Assembly (NCBI GenBank): GCA_015680685.1
Contig: MNCI01029135.1
Span: forward strand, 185,811 to 249,810
Length of the DNA stretch: 64,000 nt
Direction: 5' to 3'
From: Gnetum montanum
Lineage: Eukaryota; Streptophyta; Gnetopsida; Gnetales; Gnetaceae
In this document: positions 23,580 to 35,454 of the stretch, piece by piece
How the letters are laid out: each line of letters opens with the position of its first letter
How positions within the stretch are numbered: the first letter of the stretch is position 1
The notes under the pieces: generated by a model
The model's database searches: none
Told to the model about the DNA's origin: nothing
What the model saw: only the letters and a program-made list of their open reading frames with translations
Position numbers and translations under genes: made by a program

Positions 23580-26190
23580 TATATCCACATTGGGAACGTG
23601 GGGCCAGTGTAGATACCAACTTCCATTACCTCAAGATGCTCTAACACAAACTCCCTTACCATTTTTGGTAGTTGTGACCTATCTCATACAACCCCAAGCT
23701 CCAAAAGGAGGTTGGATCTTGTCAAAACCTACTGTTTTGGGATTCCACATTGGGGCAACATTTCCCAACATGGAACCTAGCATGGAGGAAGGGAGGTAAC
23801 ATCCATACTTATCCCACAATGCCCATTTAGCCCAAATCTTACCCCTAGAGTGGGCCCACATGAGCTAAAACCCCTCTAATCATCCTCAGAAACCTCGAAG
23901 CCTCATTGAATCTAGTTGAAAGTGCTTAGAACCTTAGGAGTTAGTGGATCCATGCTAGGGGAGGCCTCTTCCATGTTGGGCAACATGGATCCAGCATGGA
24001 TGGATGGAGGGATGATCAAAATTGCTAAACATGACCACCTAGTAGCTGTTTTTCAAACCTAACACTCCTTGACAACCTCAAGTAGCCTAAGTTTTCCCTA
24101 AAATAAGTTAATTTTTCATCCATAAGAACCCCCCTCCATGCTACCTAGCATGTATCTAGTGTGAAAGCCTAAGGAGTATGTAATAAAACTAAGTTTTTAA
24201 CAAAAAAATAGCTGAATAAACTACCCTTGTGACCAATAAACCCTACCAGAACCTTCTAAAGCCTCCAAGTATCTCAAAATTATCCAAAATGGAAGAAAAT
24301 TAACATCCTCTCTCATCCACACTAGAGCCACCATGCCTAGCATGGAAAAAGGGGGGATGGTTGCATGAGGCACCTAGGATCCTCCAAACTAGTGGATTTT
24401 GACACCAAATCTCAACAATCAACCCTAGTAACTTCAAAGGCTAACATGCATGGTTGATTTACTATCAAAAGAGCCTAGATCTAACATTTTTGGTTGTTCC
24501 ATGCTAGTGAAGACCTTGTTCACATTGGCTAGCATGGATTTAGTGTGGATATAGCTAGCGAGATTCATGGGAGATCCTATATGCATCAAATTTATTAAAA
24601 TCAAATATTTAAGCATTATCCACACTAGGGAGGATCCTATCCATGCTAGGCATCATGGATCCAGCATGGAACTAGAAGGATGACTCCTAAAACCACTTAG
24701 AAACCCTTTAAATTACCTAGTTTTGACACCAAACCCTAGCCCTCAACCTCTACAGCCTTGGAAACTTTGAAATCCTATCGAATCTTGTGAAAAATGATCA
24801 AAAGCTTGTATTTAATTACATCCAAACTAGAGGGGAATCCTATCCATGATGAGCATCCTAGCCCTAGCATGGATGAAAGGGGGTGAAGCCAAAACTAGTT
24901 AAATTTGCATGAAAATTAACTTCTAGCAGTTACCCAACCCTTCTAGAAGCCACTAGACTTCCAGAAGTTGATCAAAATAGTTAATAATTGCTCACTTATG
25001 GTTCTCCATGCTAGAGAGCACCCTATACATGCTAGGTAGCATAGTCTTAGTATGGATGAAGAGGGGCAAGCCAAAGAACCATCTTACAAGCCTCAAACTT
25101 ACTAGATTTTGACCATAGTTTTTAACAATCAACACTGGTAACCCTAGAAATGTCATGCATGACTAGAACTACCAAAAAATAGGCTCCCTTAGCTCTTCTA
25201 AGTTTTCTAGTGTGGATCCAATGTGAACATTGGGGGATGACTTATAAATGACCCATAGACACCTCAAAATGATACCAGATAGCCTTGGATGCACCCTAGG
25301 ACCTTGTTTGCACCTCCTAGAGCCCTCAAATTCTATAAAACTAATTAAAAATAGTCAAATACTATCTCCATTGAATCTTTTTATTTGGATCCATGCTAAT
25401 CAATGTGGATCTAGCATTGAAGAAATAGGGTAACATTAAAACCCACTTAGAAACACTCAAAATTACCAGATTTTGACCTTAAACCCTAGCCCTTGTACCT
25501 GGCAACTCTGGGAGCTGACATGATGGTCAATTATGGTAAAAAATAATCTAGATTTAAGATCTATGATCCATTCACACTGGGGAAGGCCTCTTCTATGATA
25601 GGAAACATAGAACCTACTTGGAAGAGCTACCTTTTCACTTTTGGTAGGAGATTGACACTCCTAGGGACAAAAACCCTATAGTAGAAAAGCCCAAGGCCTC
25701 ATAGCCTTACGTTTATGTGTATTAGATCTCTTTTTGACCCTTGAATCTCATCAACTCTCATCTTTCACACTAGAACAACTTACCCAATGTAGATCAAGGG
25801 GGCATGTAACCTTACATAGCCTCGTACAACCTTCAAAAATGACCAAAATTAGTCAAAAACTTGGAAAATGATGGTCTATAGTCATAGACTCCTAGAAGCC
25901 TAGTTGATCTACTCCTAGATTACCCCAAAACTAGAGTATAAGAACACCCCCATTTTAACATGTTGGGCCATCATTCTCAGCATGGAAAAGAGGGGGGAAG
26001 CTATCCCAACTTACTTTAGTGCTTAAAACCTTCTTAAATGGTTTCAAAACATAGCTAGAGGATGAATAATTGTCAAATCTTAGTTCCAAATGCCCATGCA
26101 ACCTCATTTGACCCTATTTTAGTACAAATTCAAATTATCCATCTTAAGCCTACTCCCATCCACATTGGCTGATATGGAAATAAGGGGTGA
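23580..26190. repeat. Degenerate tandem array, about 190-bp unit, 13-14 copies
   Basis: The landmark words CCATGCTAGG and AGCATGGATCCAGCATGGA, or decayed forms, recur near 23,770, 23,950, 24,145, 24,310, 24,515, 24,630, 24,830, 25,010, 25,205, 25,390, 25,575, 25,765, 25,960 and 26,155, mostly 180-200 bp apart. Between them is a shared block around CTAGATTTTGACACCAAACC and CTAGAAACCTCGAAG. Divergence between units is high. The array lies between the opposite-strand gene's start and the RT, so it is upstream of that gene. Confidence 0.7.
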
Positions 26191-26199
26191 AGCTTTAAA

Positions 26200-27555
26200 G
26201 CCTAGTTTTTGACCCTAATGACCTAGATCTTGAACCTGAGGGTCATGTAGCCTCAATAGAGAAACCTCTAAAATCTCCTAAAAACCTAGTCAAAACCCTT
26301 GACTTAGAGGCGTCTAACATAACCTAGCATACTATAAGTGTCTACTAAAGCCTAGACCCACACCTAGTATAACACAACATCATACTATACCCTAGCATTA
26401 GACTAGCTAAGAAAAAAATGTGAAAGTTTAGACTTGATTTGGCCTTGGTGGTCCACAATAAAATCACAAAACTCTACCAAGATGATTTCATTAGGGCTAT
26501 TGACTATGCAAAGTGGGTGTCCAAAATAATGTTAGTCTCTAAGAAAAATGGTAGTATTTGTATTTGCATTGATTTCTAAGACCTAAATAAAGTGACCATC
26601 AAGGATGACTTCGCTTTGCCTAGTATTGATCAACTTATTGATCCTATGGCTAGACATGCCTTATTATCCTTTATGAATGAATTCTTGGCATACAACCAAA
26701 TTAGGATCAACCTAGAACATTAGCTTAGTAGGACCTTCATGATCCCTTAGGGTATCGTTTTCTATACCATGATGCCCTTTGATCTTAAGAATGTAAGAGC
26801 AACTTACCAAAGAGCCATGACCTATAAATTTAGTGATTACATGCTAGGTTTGCTTAACAATTACATAGATGACATAGCTGTTAAGTCCAAAGTGGTCAAT
26901 GATCATGTTAGTGACCTAGATCTTATGCTTAAACAATGCCTTAAGTATGAAATTAGGCTCAATCCCAAGAAATGTCTTTTCAGCATCAAGACTGATAAGA
27001 TTCTTGGCTTTGTAGTGTCTAAAGCAGGGTTACATGTCAATCCTAGTAAGGTTAAGACCATATCCAAATTAGCAACACCTAACAACCTTAAGGAGCTTCA
27101 AGGATTACAAGGCAGATTATAATTTATCTATAGGTTTATCACTAGGCTTACGGATAAGCTACAATTCATGCAACACTTGCTTAAGAAATCGATTTACTAT
27201 GAGTGGATAGTGTAATGCCAAGAGGCCTTTGAAAATATTAAGCAAAAGTTAATACAAATATAGATAGTCTATCATTCATAAGAGGGTAAATTGTTTTACA
27301 TCCACCTTGCTATCTCTAACATGTCCATTACCTCTCTACTCTATCAAACATGTGATGATGGAGCAAAAATTTCAATATATTGCCTTAGTCATGCATTAGT
27401 TATCCAAGAGATGTGATACACTGAAGTGGAGAAGTATTGTCTAGCATTAGTCTTCTCATTCAAGAAGTGGAGACACTACCTCTTTAGAAGCTAGGTCAAC
27501 ATCATTTCAGAAGAAAATGTACTCAGAGCCATAACAACCAATGTCTAATAGAGTG
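26200..27555 (+). pseudogene. Outer reverse transcriptase and RNase H
   Basis: Tat-type RT. The N-terminal part matches E2 (KTLDLEASNIT, then SLDPHLV.HNIILYPSIRLA). Next are ITKLYQDDFIRAIDYAKWV, VSKKNGSICICIDF and IKDDFALPSIDQLID. FYTMMPFDLKNVRATYQRAM leads to the catalytic NNYIDDIAV (about 26,857-26,883), with the YIDD aspartates kept. The connection (LNPKKCLFSIKTDKILGF, LQGLQGRL) and the RNase H region (QEAFENIKQ, FYIHLAIS, VFSFKKWRHYLF) extend to about 27,500. Stops occur at several sites, so the copy is dead. Confidence 0.85.
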
Positions 27556-27568
27556 GTTGTATACTTGA

Positions 27569-28170
27569 TTGAAAGCCATAACAATAGAGGTTGATCTTCA
27601 TTACATCTTTCAATCCTCAACAAAAGGTCAAGCTATAGTCATACAACTCACTATTTTGCCTGATGATGACCATGTAGCCATAGATCCTAAGTTCTTTGAT
27701 GAACATATCAACATTGTTAGCCAAGTGCCAAAGGACTATGAGGCAATCATGCACTTTGATAGAGCTTCAACTACCCATGGGACTAGTGTCACTGCCATTG
27801 TAACCTTTCCATCTAGTGAAATCCCACCCTTCACCTACCCTTTTGAGTTTCCATGTACCAACAACATAGAAAAGTATGAGGGTTTGATTGACCGAATGAT
27901 GGTAGCTCATGACCTAGGAATAAAGCAATTAATGATCAAAAGCTACTCACAACTTGTGATCAATCAAGTAACCAAGATTTATGCATGCAAAGCTAAACAT
28001 TTATAGCATTACTATAACCTAGGAAAGAACCTATTGCAATAATTTACAGATGTTGACATCCAACTCATACCCCAAAATAAGAATGTCACACCCGATGCCA
28101 TTGCAACATTAGCCCTCAATGTTATGCCAAATGTGTTTAGTAAGTTATCCACCTTAACTATGAACTGTAC
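27569..28170 (+). pseudogene. Outer second (archaeal-type) RNase H
   Basis: The extra RNase H typical of Tat elements. VPKDYEAIMHFDRAST carries the first Asp, EKYEGLIDRMM the Glu, and the third acidic site, GD.QLV in E2, reads SYSQLVINQV here, so a catalytic Asp is lost. The last Asp is in PDAIATLALN. It precedes integrase directly, as in E2. Confidence 0.75.
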
Positions 28171-28811
28171 TATTCCCATCATGCAAAGTGCTAAGGATAC
28201 CTTTGTGACTATAGTTCATACTACTCTTATTAGGGAATGGTATGATGATATCAAAATTTATCTTATGCATGGTGAATCTTCGCAAGGACTAACTACTATT
28301 CAAAAGGACATTGTATATAAATAATCAAAATAGTATGTCATAGTAGGTGATAGCACATTATGTTGATAGTTCTACAATGGTGTATTGTTAAAGTGCTTGT
28401 GTAAAATCAAAGCTAGAATAGTCCTGGAGCAAGTTCATGAGGGTGATTGTGGAGGACATATAGAACCTAGAGTTATGACCATGAAGATTAGGTGGTTAGG
28501 CTATTATTGGCCCTATATGGAAAGTGACTAACTACAAAAGGTTAAGGCCTATGACACATGCCAACAAAATAGTAACCTGATACATGTACCACCAACTAAG
28601 TTACACACTACTCAAATAACTTGGTCTTTTCAATGATGGGGTTTGGATATCATCGGACCTATAATGCCTAAGTCTTTTGTAGAACATAGCTTCATCATCA
28701 ACACAACCAAGTACTTTAAAAAGTGGGTTGAAGTATTCTCCTAAGAAGGACAATGTCTACAAAAGTTTGTAAATTCATCTTGGACAACATAGTAGCCCAT
28801 TTTGGCATACC
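28170..28811 (+). pseudogene. Outer integrase, N-terminal fragment
   Basis: Integrase from about WYDDIKIYLMHGE (28,237) through the zinc-binding region and core start. GGHIEPRVM, LGYYWPYME, NLIHVPPTKLHTTQITW, WGLDIIGPI (first catalytic Asp) and HSFIINTTKYF.KWVE are all recognisable. The frame is cut inside the core at FGIP by the E2 insertion and continues at 46,398. The last bases, ATACC (28,807-28,811), are the target duplication. Confidence 0.85.
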
Positions 28812-30332
28812 TATACTGACCTAAATCATTGGTGTAAGGCTGGAAGGGAAACATACATCGAAAGATTGTCAGGCAACCAAAGCCAACCCTACCTTCGCCT
28901 GAGGGCAAGTTGGAAAAGTAAACGAAGGCAGAGTGCCTTGGATGGTCTGCACGTAAATCAACCAAGGACTTCCTTGAGCGTAAGCTATGGCTAGTGCTGG
29001 GGTTATTGTAAACGATGTCTTAAAACGTGTAAATGCATGTAAAATATAATGTGAGAAAAAATGTAAATAGAACATAAAAATAGAACATGAAATAGAAAAT
29101 GAAAATAATGTTTGGTTGGTAGAATGGAAATATTAGAAAAGATGTGCACTGGTCGAAGCGTAGCTGCGTGTAGATGGTATGTCGAATGCCTAGCCCTGGG
29201 GTGATGTAATGTGATGATGTGATGAATGTGAGAAATGCTTGGATGCCAATAATTAGGTGTGCCAAGTGCTCAAGGATTGTAGGTTTTGTACTTTCTCAAA
29301 ATTGCCAATGTCTCCAATTACCAACCTCTGATTTATGTGAATTGACATGGTATTTATAGGGTTGGGTCGGGCTCCGGCACAAAATTCCAGAATGGAATCA
29401 ATGACTGGGAGATGAAAGGAAAGCGGATCTAGTGACATGTATCCAATGGACAGTTGTGCTCGGGTTGGATGCGTTTTGGTGAGAGTTGGATGTGCATTGG
29501 ACAGTTGTGCACGAGTTGGATGTGTGTTGGCAAGCTACATTCTTGACTAGGTACATCGCTTTTTACAATTTATGGGTTATGCAAGCCCATGAAAGTACAT
29601 TTAATTTAGACTGTGAGGGCCTGACTATCTTACAAATAAAGATTTACAATGAAATGTACAAGGGAAATTCAACCCCCGCTCACTTGACCATGGACCAACC
29701 ACTCCAAGATGTTCGAGGCATGTCTGTTTGACTAGGGCTTCCAACATGAGTTGTTTGGGCTTCCACATGTCTTCAGTGTGTGTTTGAAGTGCTTTTGTCG
29801 GGGCATGAATAGTGTTTACATTGATGAATAGTGTTCACGTGATGAATAGTGTTCACATTGATGAATAGTATTTACACTAATGAATAGTGTTCATGTGATG
29901 AATAGTGTTTACATGATGAATAGTATTTATGTTGATGAATAGTGTTTACGCTGATGAATAGTGTTCAACTGAAAATACCTCATTTAAGGCCCAAATTTTG
30001 ATTTTCTGGAGGTTGGGAGCTGTTGGGGACCTTGGTGAAGGTCATGGGAGGTCCTTGTGCTTGATTTTGGCCTATTTTGACTTAGTTTTGGGGCCCCAAA
30101 AATTGGTTACACTGATCCTTACGTTGTGCAACATAAGCACAGCGCAAGCATAGTGTACTTAGCCAAAATTGCACTTTTTAACCTTGAAACTGATGATTCT
30201 TGACACCGACACTTGCTGTTGTGATCTGTGGGCCCTAGGAGGACCTTTCTTGCTCCATGGTGGGCTACTTGAAGCTGTTTCAAAAGCTCTGAAGTTTTCT
30301 GGAAGTGTTGCTAAAAGTTTCGTGGTGTTTCA
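28812..30332 (-). repeat. 3' LTR of E2
   Basis: It runs TATACTGACC to GTGTTTCA on the plus strand, so TGAAACACC...GTATA in element sense, where the expected terminal CA has become TA. It aligns end to end with 44,842-46,392. Confidence 0.92.
29808..29975. repeat. Tandem GATGAATAGTGTTCACG array in the E2 3' LTR
   Basis: About eight units of 17-21 bp, TGATGAATAGTGTTYAC plus a variable spacer. The partner LTR has it at 45,831-45,985, so it predates the insertion. Confidence 0.85.
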
Positions 30333-30348
30333 TTGGCCCCTCTTTGTT
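30333..30348 (-). other. Polypurine tract of E2
   Basis: AACAAAGAGGGGCCAA on the minus strand directly abuts the 3' LTR start TGAAAC. The outer element has the near-identical AACAAAGAGGGGCCAT at 55,001. Confidence 0.9.
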
Positions 30349-31555
30349 GACGCCTGGAGGAATCCACCCGAGAGGTGTCGACAAAGAAGTGCAAAACACC
30401 ATGAACAACAAAGCATCAAACATTAACTGTCAGCCCTTGGCCAGATGTCATCGCACCATTTTCAAAAGTACATGGGATTGGAATTGGGGGGATGTAGTTC
30501 AAGATGCAAGGCGATTGGTTGTAACTAGAGGAAGCCAGGAGTTGGTCGAGGGTGATGATTACTATTGGAATTGGGAGAGGAATGCTCTTGTGTGAACAAG
30601 TTATGTCATTGGTCCTTGTCAATAGCTAGGTTTTCAGCAGACTCAGAACTGAGACATAGGAGGTGTGTTCTTTGGAGAAACGAGACTCTTAAAGAGTGTT
30701 TACGGGGCCCATTGTGAATAGCCAAAGCCACGCAATGATGTGCAACATGGTCTCTTTGAGACATAAGTGTAACTATTTTTTCAAGAAAATTGCCTTCTCG
30801 CCTGGGGCTTGTATGAGAATGGCCAATAGTCTTTTGTTTATGATGTCAACAGGGTCATGAAGACCTTTTTCTGTGCATTTTGCTCTTTGACCCTTTTGTT
30901 TTCTTTTTCTTGTTTTTCTTGTTTGTTTCTTCTTTTCTTTTGTTTTTGCTTTATTTTTTCTTTTCCTTTTTCATCATTTTCTTCTTTTCTTGGTCTTTTT
31001 GAAAGAGCTTGCTTTTTGTACCATGCTCATGTTTGAGCACTTGCATTTTGCATCATGTACTGTGTATCGTGTTTTGCGTTGCAACTACTTAGAGAGCTAC
31101 AATGTGCAACAATGTATTAAGAGTTTTGAGGTGAGCAGAATGTATCAGGGGGGTGTAATTGAATAGGCTAAGGGGAGCATGATGGGGAAATAGGGGATGC
31201 ATTAGGAGTCAGAAATGTACTTATGAACGGATTGATTAACCCAATTACGTGAATTAGGAAAAATGTGATACCTTGTCATCATGATGAAGTGCATCTATGC
31301 ACGAACACCTCAGAGGTGTTATCCTGTAAACACAAATTCATGAAAACAAGAAAACCATAAATGAAACATTCAGTTAAACACTTTAAACAAGGAGATGGAT
31401 TCACCATGTGCAATTTTCAAAGTAGACAGAATCATGAATACCATCAGTTTCATTAGGGCCCATGAGATGAATCATGCAACAAGTATTTGTGGAACATGAA
31501 TAGCTGATTGCAGCAACACATCTTTTCAAATTTTTCTTTGTCATCGATGATGTCA
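30349..31555. other. E2 3' region between TR2 and PPT
   Basis: No credible gene. A T/C-rich stretch at about 30,890-31,000 (A/G-rich in element sense) stands out. Short plus-strand ORFs at 30,169-30,595 straddle the LTR edge and have no recognisable homology. Confidence 0.5.
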
Positions 31556-31966
31556 CCGGTTTATAGTCTTAGCGGACTGTTGTGGATTAGTTTCATGTCA
31601 TAACCCCTTGGACGACACCAGTTTAGCATCGTGGTGGACAGTGCATTGCTAGTTTATATTCATAGCAGACTGTGAAGAGGCAAACTAGTTTATAGTCTTA
31701 GTAGACTCTAGATGCTAGTTTCATGTCATGGAGGATGGATGTAGCAGTTTAGTGTCATACTGGACAGAACTCTGTGGTATCAGTTTTAAGTCATGATGCC
31801 AAGACTACTCTGTGATATTAGTTTTAAGTCATGATGCCAAGACTACTGTGTGGTATCAGTTTTAAGTCATGATGCCAGGACTACTCTGTGGTATCAATTT
31901 TAAGTCATGATGCTAAGACTACTCTGTGGTATCAGTTTTAAGTCATGATGCTAGGACTATAACGTA
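31556..31966 (-). repeat. TR2 of E2, 38-bp unit
   Basis: Five to six good copies of a 38-bp unit holding GGTATCAGTTTTAAGTCATG lie at about 31,770-31,960, and more decayed units (TAGTTTATAGTCTTAG type) extend back to 31,556. In element sense the core is CATGACTTAAAACTGAT. It follows integrase by a few bases. Confidence 0.85.
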
Positions 31967-31974
31967 CCTCAAGT

Positions 31975-33309
31975 TTTTCAAAAAAAGTACCTTTTCAAGT
32001 ACAAGTGGTTTTTAGTATTGGTGAACTCGTTTCCATCCATGTCAACAAGTTTGAATGCTCCATTGTTGTATGCCTTGGTGACTAGGTAAGGCCCTTTCGA
32101 GTTGGCTGAGAATTTATCTAGATGTTCTCAAGTTGCTTTAAGGACTAGATTTCCTTCTTTGATCGGGCGTTTATGAAGATCATGCTTGTGCCTTTGCCTC
32201 TGTTGTTTTTGGTACCATTCAATTTGATCAAGTGTTCGTACACGTTCCTCCTCTACCAAGTCAAGGTTGGCGATGCATAGTTCATTGTTTTGACTTACAT
32301 CGAGGAGACCAGAGAGAGTTATCCGCAATGAGGGAACCTGCAATTCAAAAGGTAAAACAGCTTTAGATCCGTATATAAGACTATATGGAGTTTTTCCTGT
32401 GGATGTTTGATGTGTCATTCTATAAGCCCACAATGCGTAGAATAATTGTTCATGCCATCATTTCTTGCTTTGATTCAGCATCTTTTTGAGCACCATGATG
32501 ACAATTTTGTTTGTAGCCTTTAGTTGACCATTGCTTTACGGGTAGTAAGGTGATGAAAATATGTGTTTAATGCCTAGACCTTCATAGAATGTTTTTGTAT
32601 CTGCACTACTAAATTGTGGCCCATTGTCGGTAATGATGGTCACTGGAATACCAAAACGAGTCATGATATTTTCCATTATGAAGGTGCAAATGTGTTTTGA
32701 CGTGGTCTTCCTAAGAGGAATAGCTTCCACCCATTTTGTGAAATATTTAGTTGTAGTGATGATAAAGCTATGTCCTACAGAGGACGATGGTGTTATTGGT
32801 CCAATTAAGTCTAATCCCCATTTTTGGAATGGCCATGTGATTTGTGCGGTATGCAATTCATTGGGTGGTACATGTATTAGATTACCATGCTTTTGGCAAA
32901 TGTCACATGTTCTAACCCTGGAGACGTAATTGCATTCCATGTGTAGCCAATAGTAACCTAAGTGCTTAATATTTGTTGCCATTGATTTAGGTGCTATGTG
33001 TCCTCCAAAAAGTCCTTCGTGGATTTGTTCTACGATCATTTGACCATCAGTGCTACTAACGCACATTAGTAGAATACCTTCATATGATTTACGACACAAG
33101 GTATCTCCTATTAATGTGTATTGACGGGAATGTTTTCGTATGACGTCCTTTTGAGCATTTGTCAAGTGTTGTGGAGGTTCGCCTCTTAGAAGATACTCTT
33201 TTACGTCATCATACCATTCTATTGCATGTGTTGTACTAACAAATGCTATAGGTACTTCATTTAGAGTGTTAATTACAAGTTCGGCAAAACTGGTTATAGA
33301 ACTAGGTAA
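31975..33309 (-). pseudogene. E2 integrase
   Basis: Tat-type integrase in one frame with scattered stops. The N-terminal zinc-binding region reads H...H then CDICQKHGNL. The core has WGLDLIGPI (first Asp), FGIPVTIITDNGPQF (second Asp at about 32,632) and SSPYYP. The residue 36 positions after the second Asp, the catalytic Glu position, is Lys in SNGQLKATNK (near 32,525), so the enzyme should be dead even without its stops. The C-terminal region contains HKHDLHKRPIKEGNLVLKA, DKFSANSKGPYLVTKAYNNG and LKRYF. Confidence 0.88.
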
Positions 33310-33876
33310 TGCATGGAACATTTCAGGTGTCATGTTTAAGGCTAGTGTGGCAAGTGCATCAGCAATGGTGTTTTCACTTCTAGGGATGTGTTGTATATCC
33401 ACTTCTACTAGTTGCCATACTAGATATTTAGTCAAATCATAATACGGTTGTAAATGAAGAGCTTCGCATGCGTAGACCTCAGTGACTTGATTAATAACTA
33501 ATTGCAAATCACCTCAAACCACAAGGCGTGAGATTCTAGAAGTTAAAGCTACTTGAAGGCCTCTAAGAAGACCTTTGTATTCTGATACGTTATTGGTGCA
33601 AGGAAAGTTTAAGCAGTATGTAGAAGGTTGGATTTCTCCAAAGGGGTATGTTAAAATGGCCACAACACTTCCTCCTTGAGAGGTTGAAGCTCCATCGAAG
33701 TAGAGGATTGCCTCATAATCCTTAGGTACGGTGTCTATACTGTTAACATTTTCATCCAGGAATTTGGGGTTTATCGTTGCTTGATCATGTGTTGGCGAGA
33801 TGGTTTGTTGCGTGACTATTGCTTGACCTTTTGAGGAAGATTGAGCAACATAGTGCAGGTTAAACTCTACGATCAT
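33310..33876 (-). pseudogene. E2 second (archaeal-type) RNase H
   Basis: Hallmark domain of Tat elements. EAILYFDGASTSQGG (first Asp), LNFPCTNNVSEYKGLLRGLQ (Glu), GDLQLVINQV (Asp) and ADALATLALN (Asp) keep all four acidic residues. One in-frame TGA at 33,511-33,513, just before GDLQ, interrupts it. Confidence 0.88.
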
Positions 33877-35454
33877 TGCTTTCCACCTAGCTAACCTACT
33901 TAACTCATAGATGTTATTAGTGATGGCACAGAGAACGTTATCCTTGCAAATGATGTAAACCTAATTACGGAAGAGATAATGCCGCCATTTCTTTAAAGAG
34001 AAGATGAGGGCGAGGCATGATTTTTCTACGTCATTGTATCATTTTTCATGGGCTATTAAAGTGTGGCTTAGATAATATACAGGGATCTCGGCTCCATCTT
34101 AACATTTTTGACAAAGCATGGATGCGATGGAGGAACCGGAAGTTGCAAGATAGATGTAGAAAGGATGGTCACTTTGTGGAGGATAAACAATTGGTAGCTG
34201 GACCAACTCCTGTTTTATGTTCTCGAATGCTTCTTGGCATTGTTGAGTCCATTGGAAATGTACATTCTTTCGTAATAGATGTTGCATGGGACTCAACTTA
34301 TCTGTCAGCCTTTCGATAAAGTGTCTAATGAATTGCAGCCTACCTTGGAGGCCGCGTAGTTCAGTGAAGTTTCTTGGTGGTTTCATATTGGTTATTGCTT
34401 TAACCTTATCGGGGTCTACCTATATCCTTGTTTTGAAAACTAGGAAACCAAGTATTTTTCCCGTTTTAACACAGAAGATGCACTTTTTTGGGTTGAGCCC
34501 GAGGTCATATTTGAGACAACATTTAAGCACTAAGTCTAGATCTTTTGTAGGTTGTTCAGTTGTTTTAGACTGGACTGCTATATCATCAACATAATCATTG
34601 AGCAAATTGAGCATGTAGTCACTAAATATGTATGTCATTGCTTGCTGATATGTAGCACCTACATTTTAAAGGTCAAATGACATCATCGTATAACAAAATG
34701 TCCCCCAAGGTGTCATAAAAGTTGTCCTAAGTTGATGCTCTGGATTAATTCTTATTTGATTGTAGCCCGAAAATCCGTCCATGAAGGATAATAGTGCATG
34801 CCCAGCAGTTGTGTCAATAAGTTGATCAATACTAGGTAATGGGAAATCATCTTTTATAGTGGCTATATTGAGATCATGGAAGTCAATGCATATGCGTATA
34901 CTACCATTCTTCTTGGGGACTACAACAATGTTTCATACCCAATTGGAATAGTCGACGGCTCGGATGAAACCGGCTTGGTATAGCTTTGTGATCTTAGCGC
35001 GGATTGCTAATGCCACTTCGAGTCTAACCTTTCGTGCTTTTTTCTTTACTTGTTTAATTTTTTCATCAAGAATAATATTATGTTGGATGATCCAGGCGTC
35101 TAGTCCCAGCATGTCTGTATATGACCATGTGAACATTTTTATGTTATCTTTTAAAACCTAAGTGATGTCACCTACGAGTTGTGGATCTAGTAAGGCACTT
35201 AGTTTCAAGGTTCTGGCTTCGTCATTGACTATGGTAATGGGGATTTCAACAACAGGATCTTCAGTGATATTGTTAGCTTCTAGATCTAGAGTTTTAGCTA
35301 CATTTTTAGGCTAGTCTGACATTTCTTGAGTGGAGGCTATCAAATCGGTATAGGTGGATGGATTTAGATCCAAAGATTCTAGGCGGATCGCTCTTTCTAC
35401 ATCTTCGTATGATCCGTTAAGAGAAAATATTAAGAGGATGTTGTTGGTGGCCAT
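33877..35454 (-). pseudogene. E2 reverse transcriptase and RNase H
   Basis: The frame opens at an ATG at 35,454 (MATNNILLIFSLNGS), then FTWSYTDMLGLDAWIIQHN, AKITKLYQAGFIRAVDYSNW, VVPKKNGSIRICIDFHDLN, IKDDFPLPSIDQLID and FMDGFSGYNQIRIN. The catalytic site is NDYVDDIAV (about 34,582-34,608). The connection (LGLNPKKCIFCVKTGKILGF) and the RNase H region (QCQEAFENIKQEL, FYIYLATSGSSIASML, IFSLKKWRHYLF) follow. The first RNase H site reads ATSGS rather than the canonical Asp-containing motif. Stops occur, for example near 34,420 and 34,933. Confidence 0.9.

Noticed and set aside
30169-30595. Plus-strand ORFs across the E2 3' LTR edge
   Set aside because: They span an element boundary and show no recognisable domain.
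32624-32929. Plus-strand ORF of 101 residues
   Set aside because: Antisense shadow of the E2 integrase, no homology of its own.
34286-34594. Plus-strand ORF of 102 residues
   Set aside because: Antisense shadow of the E2 reverse transcriptase.
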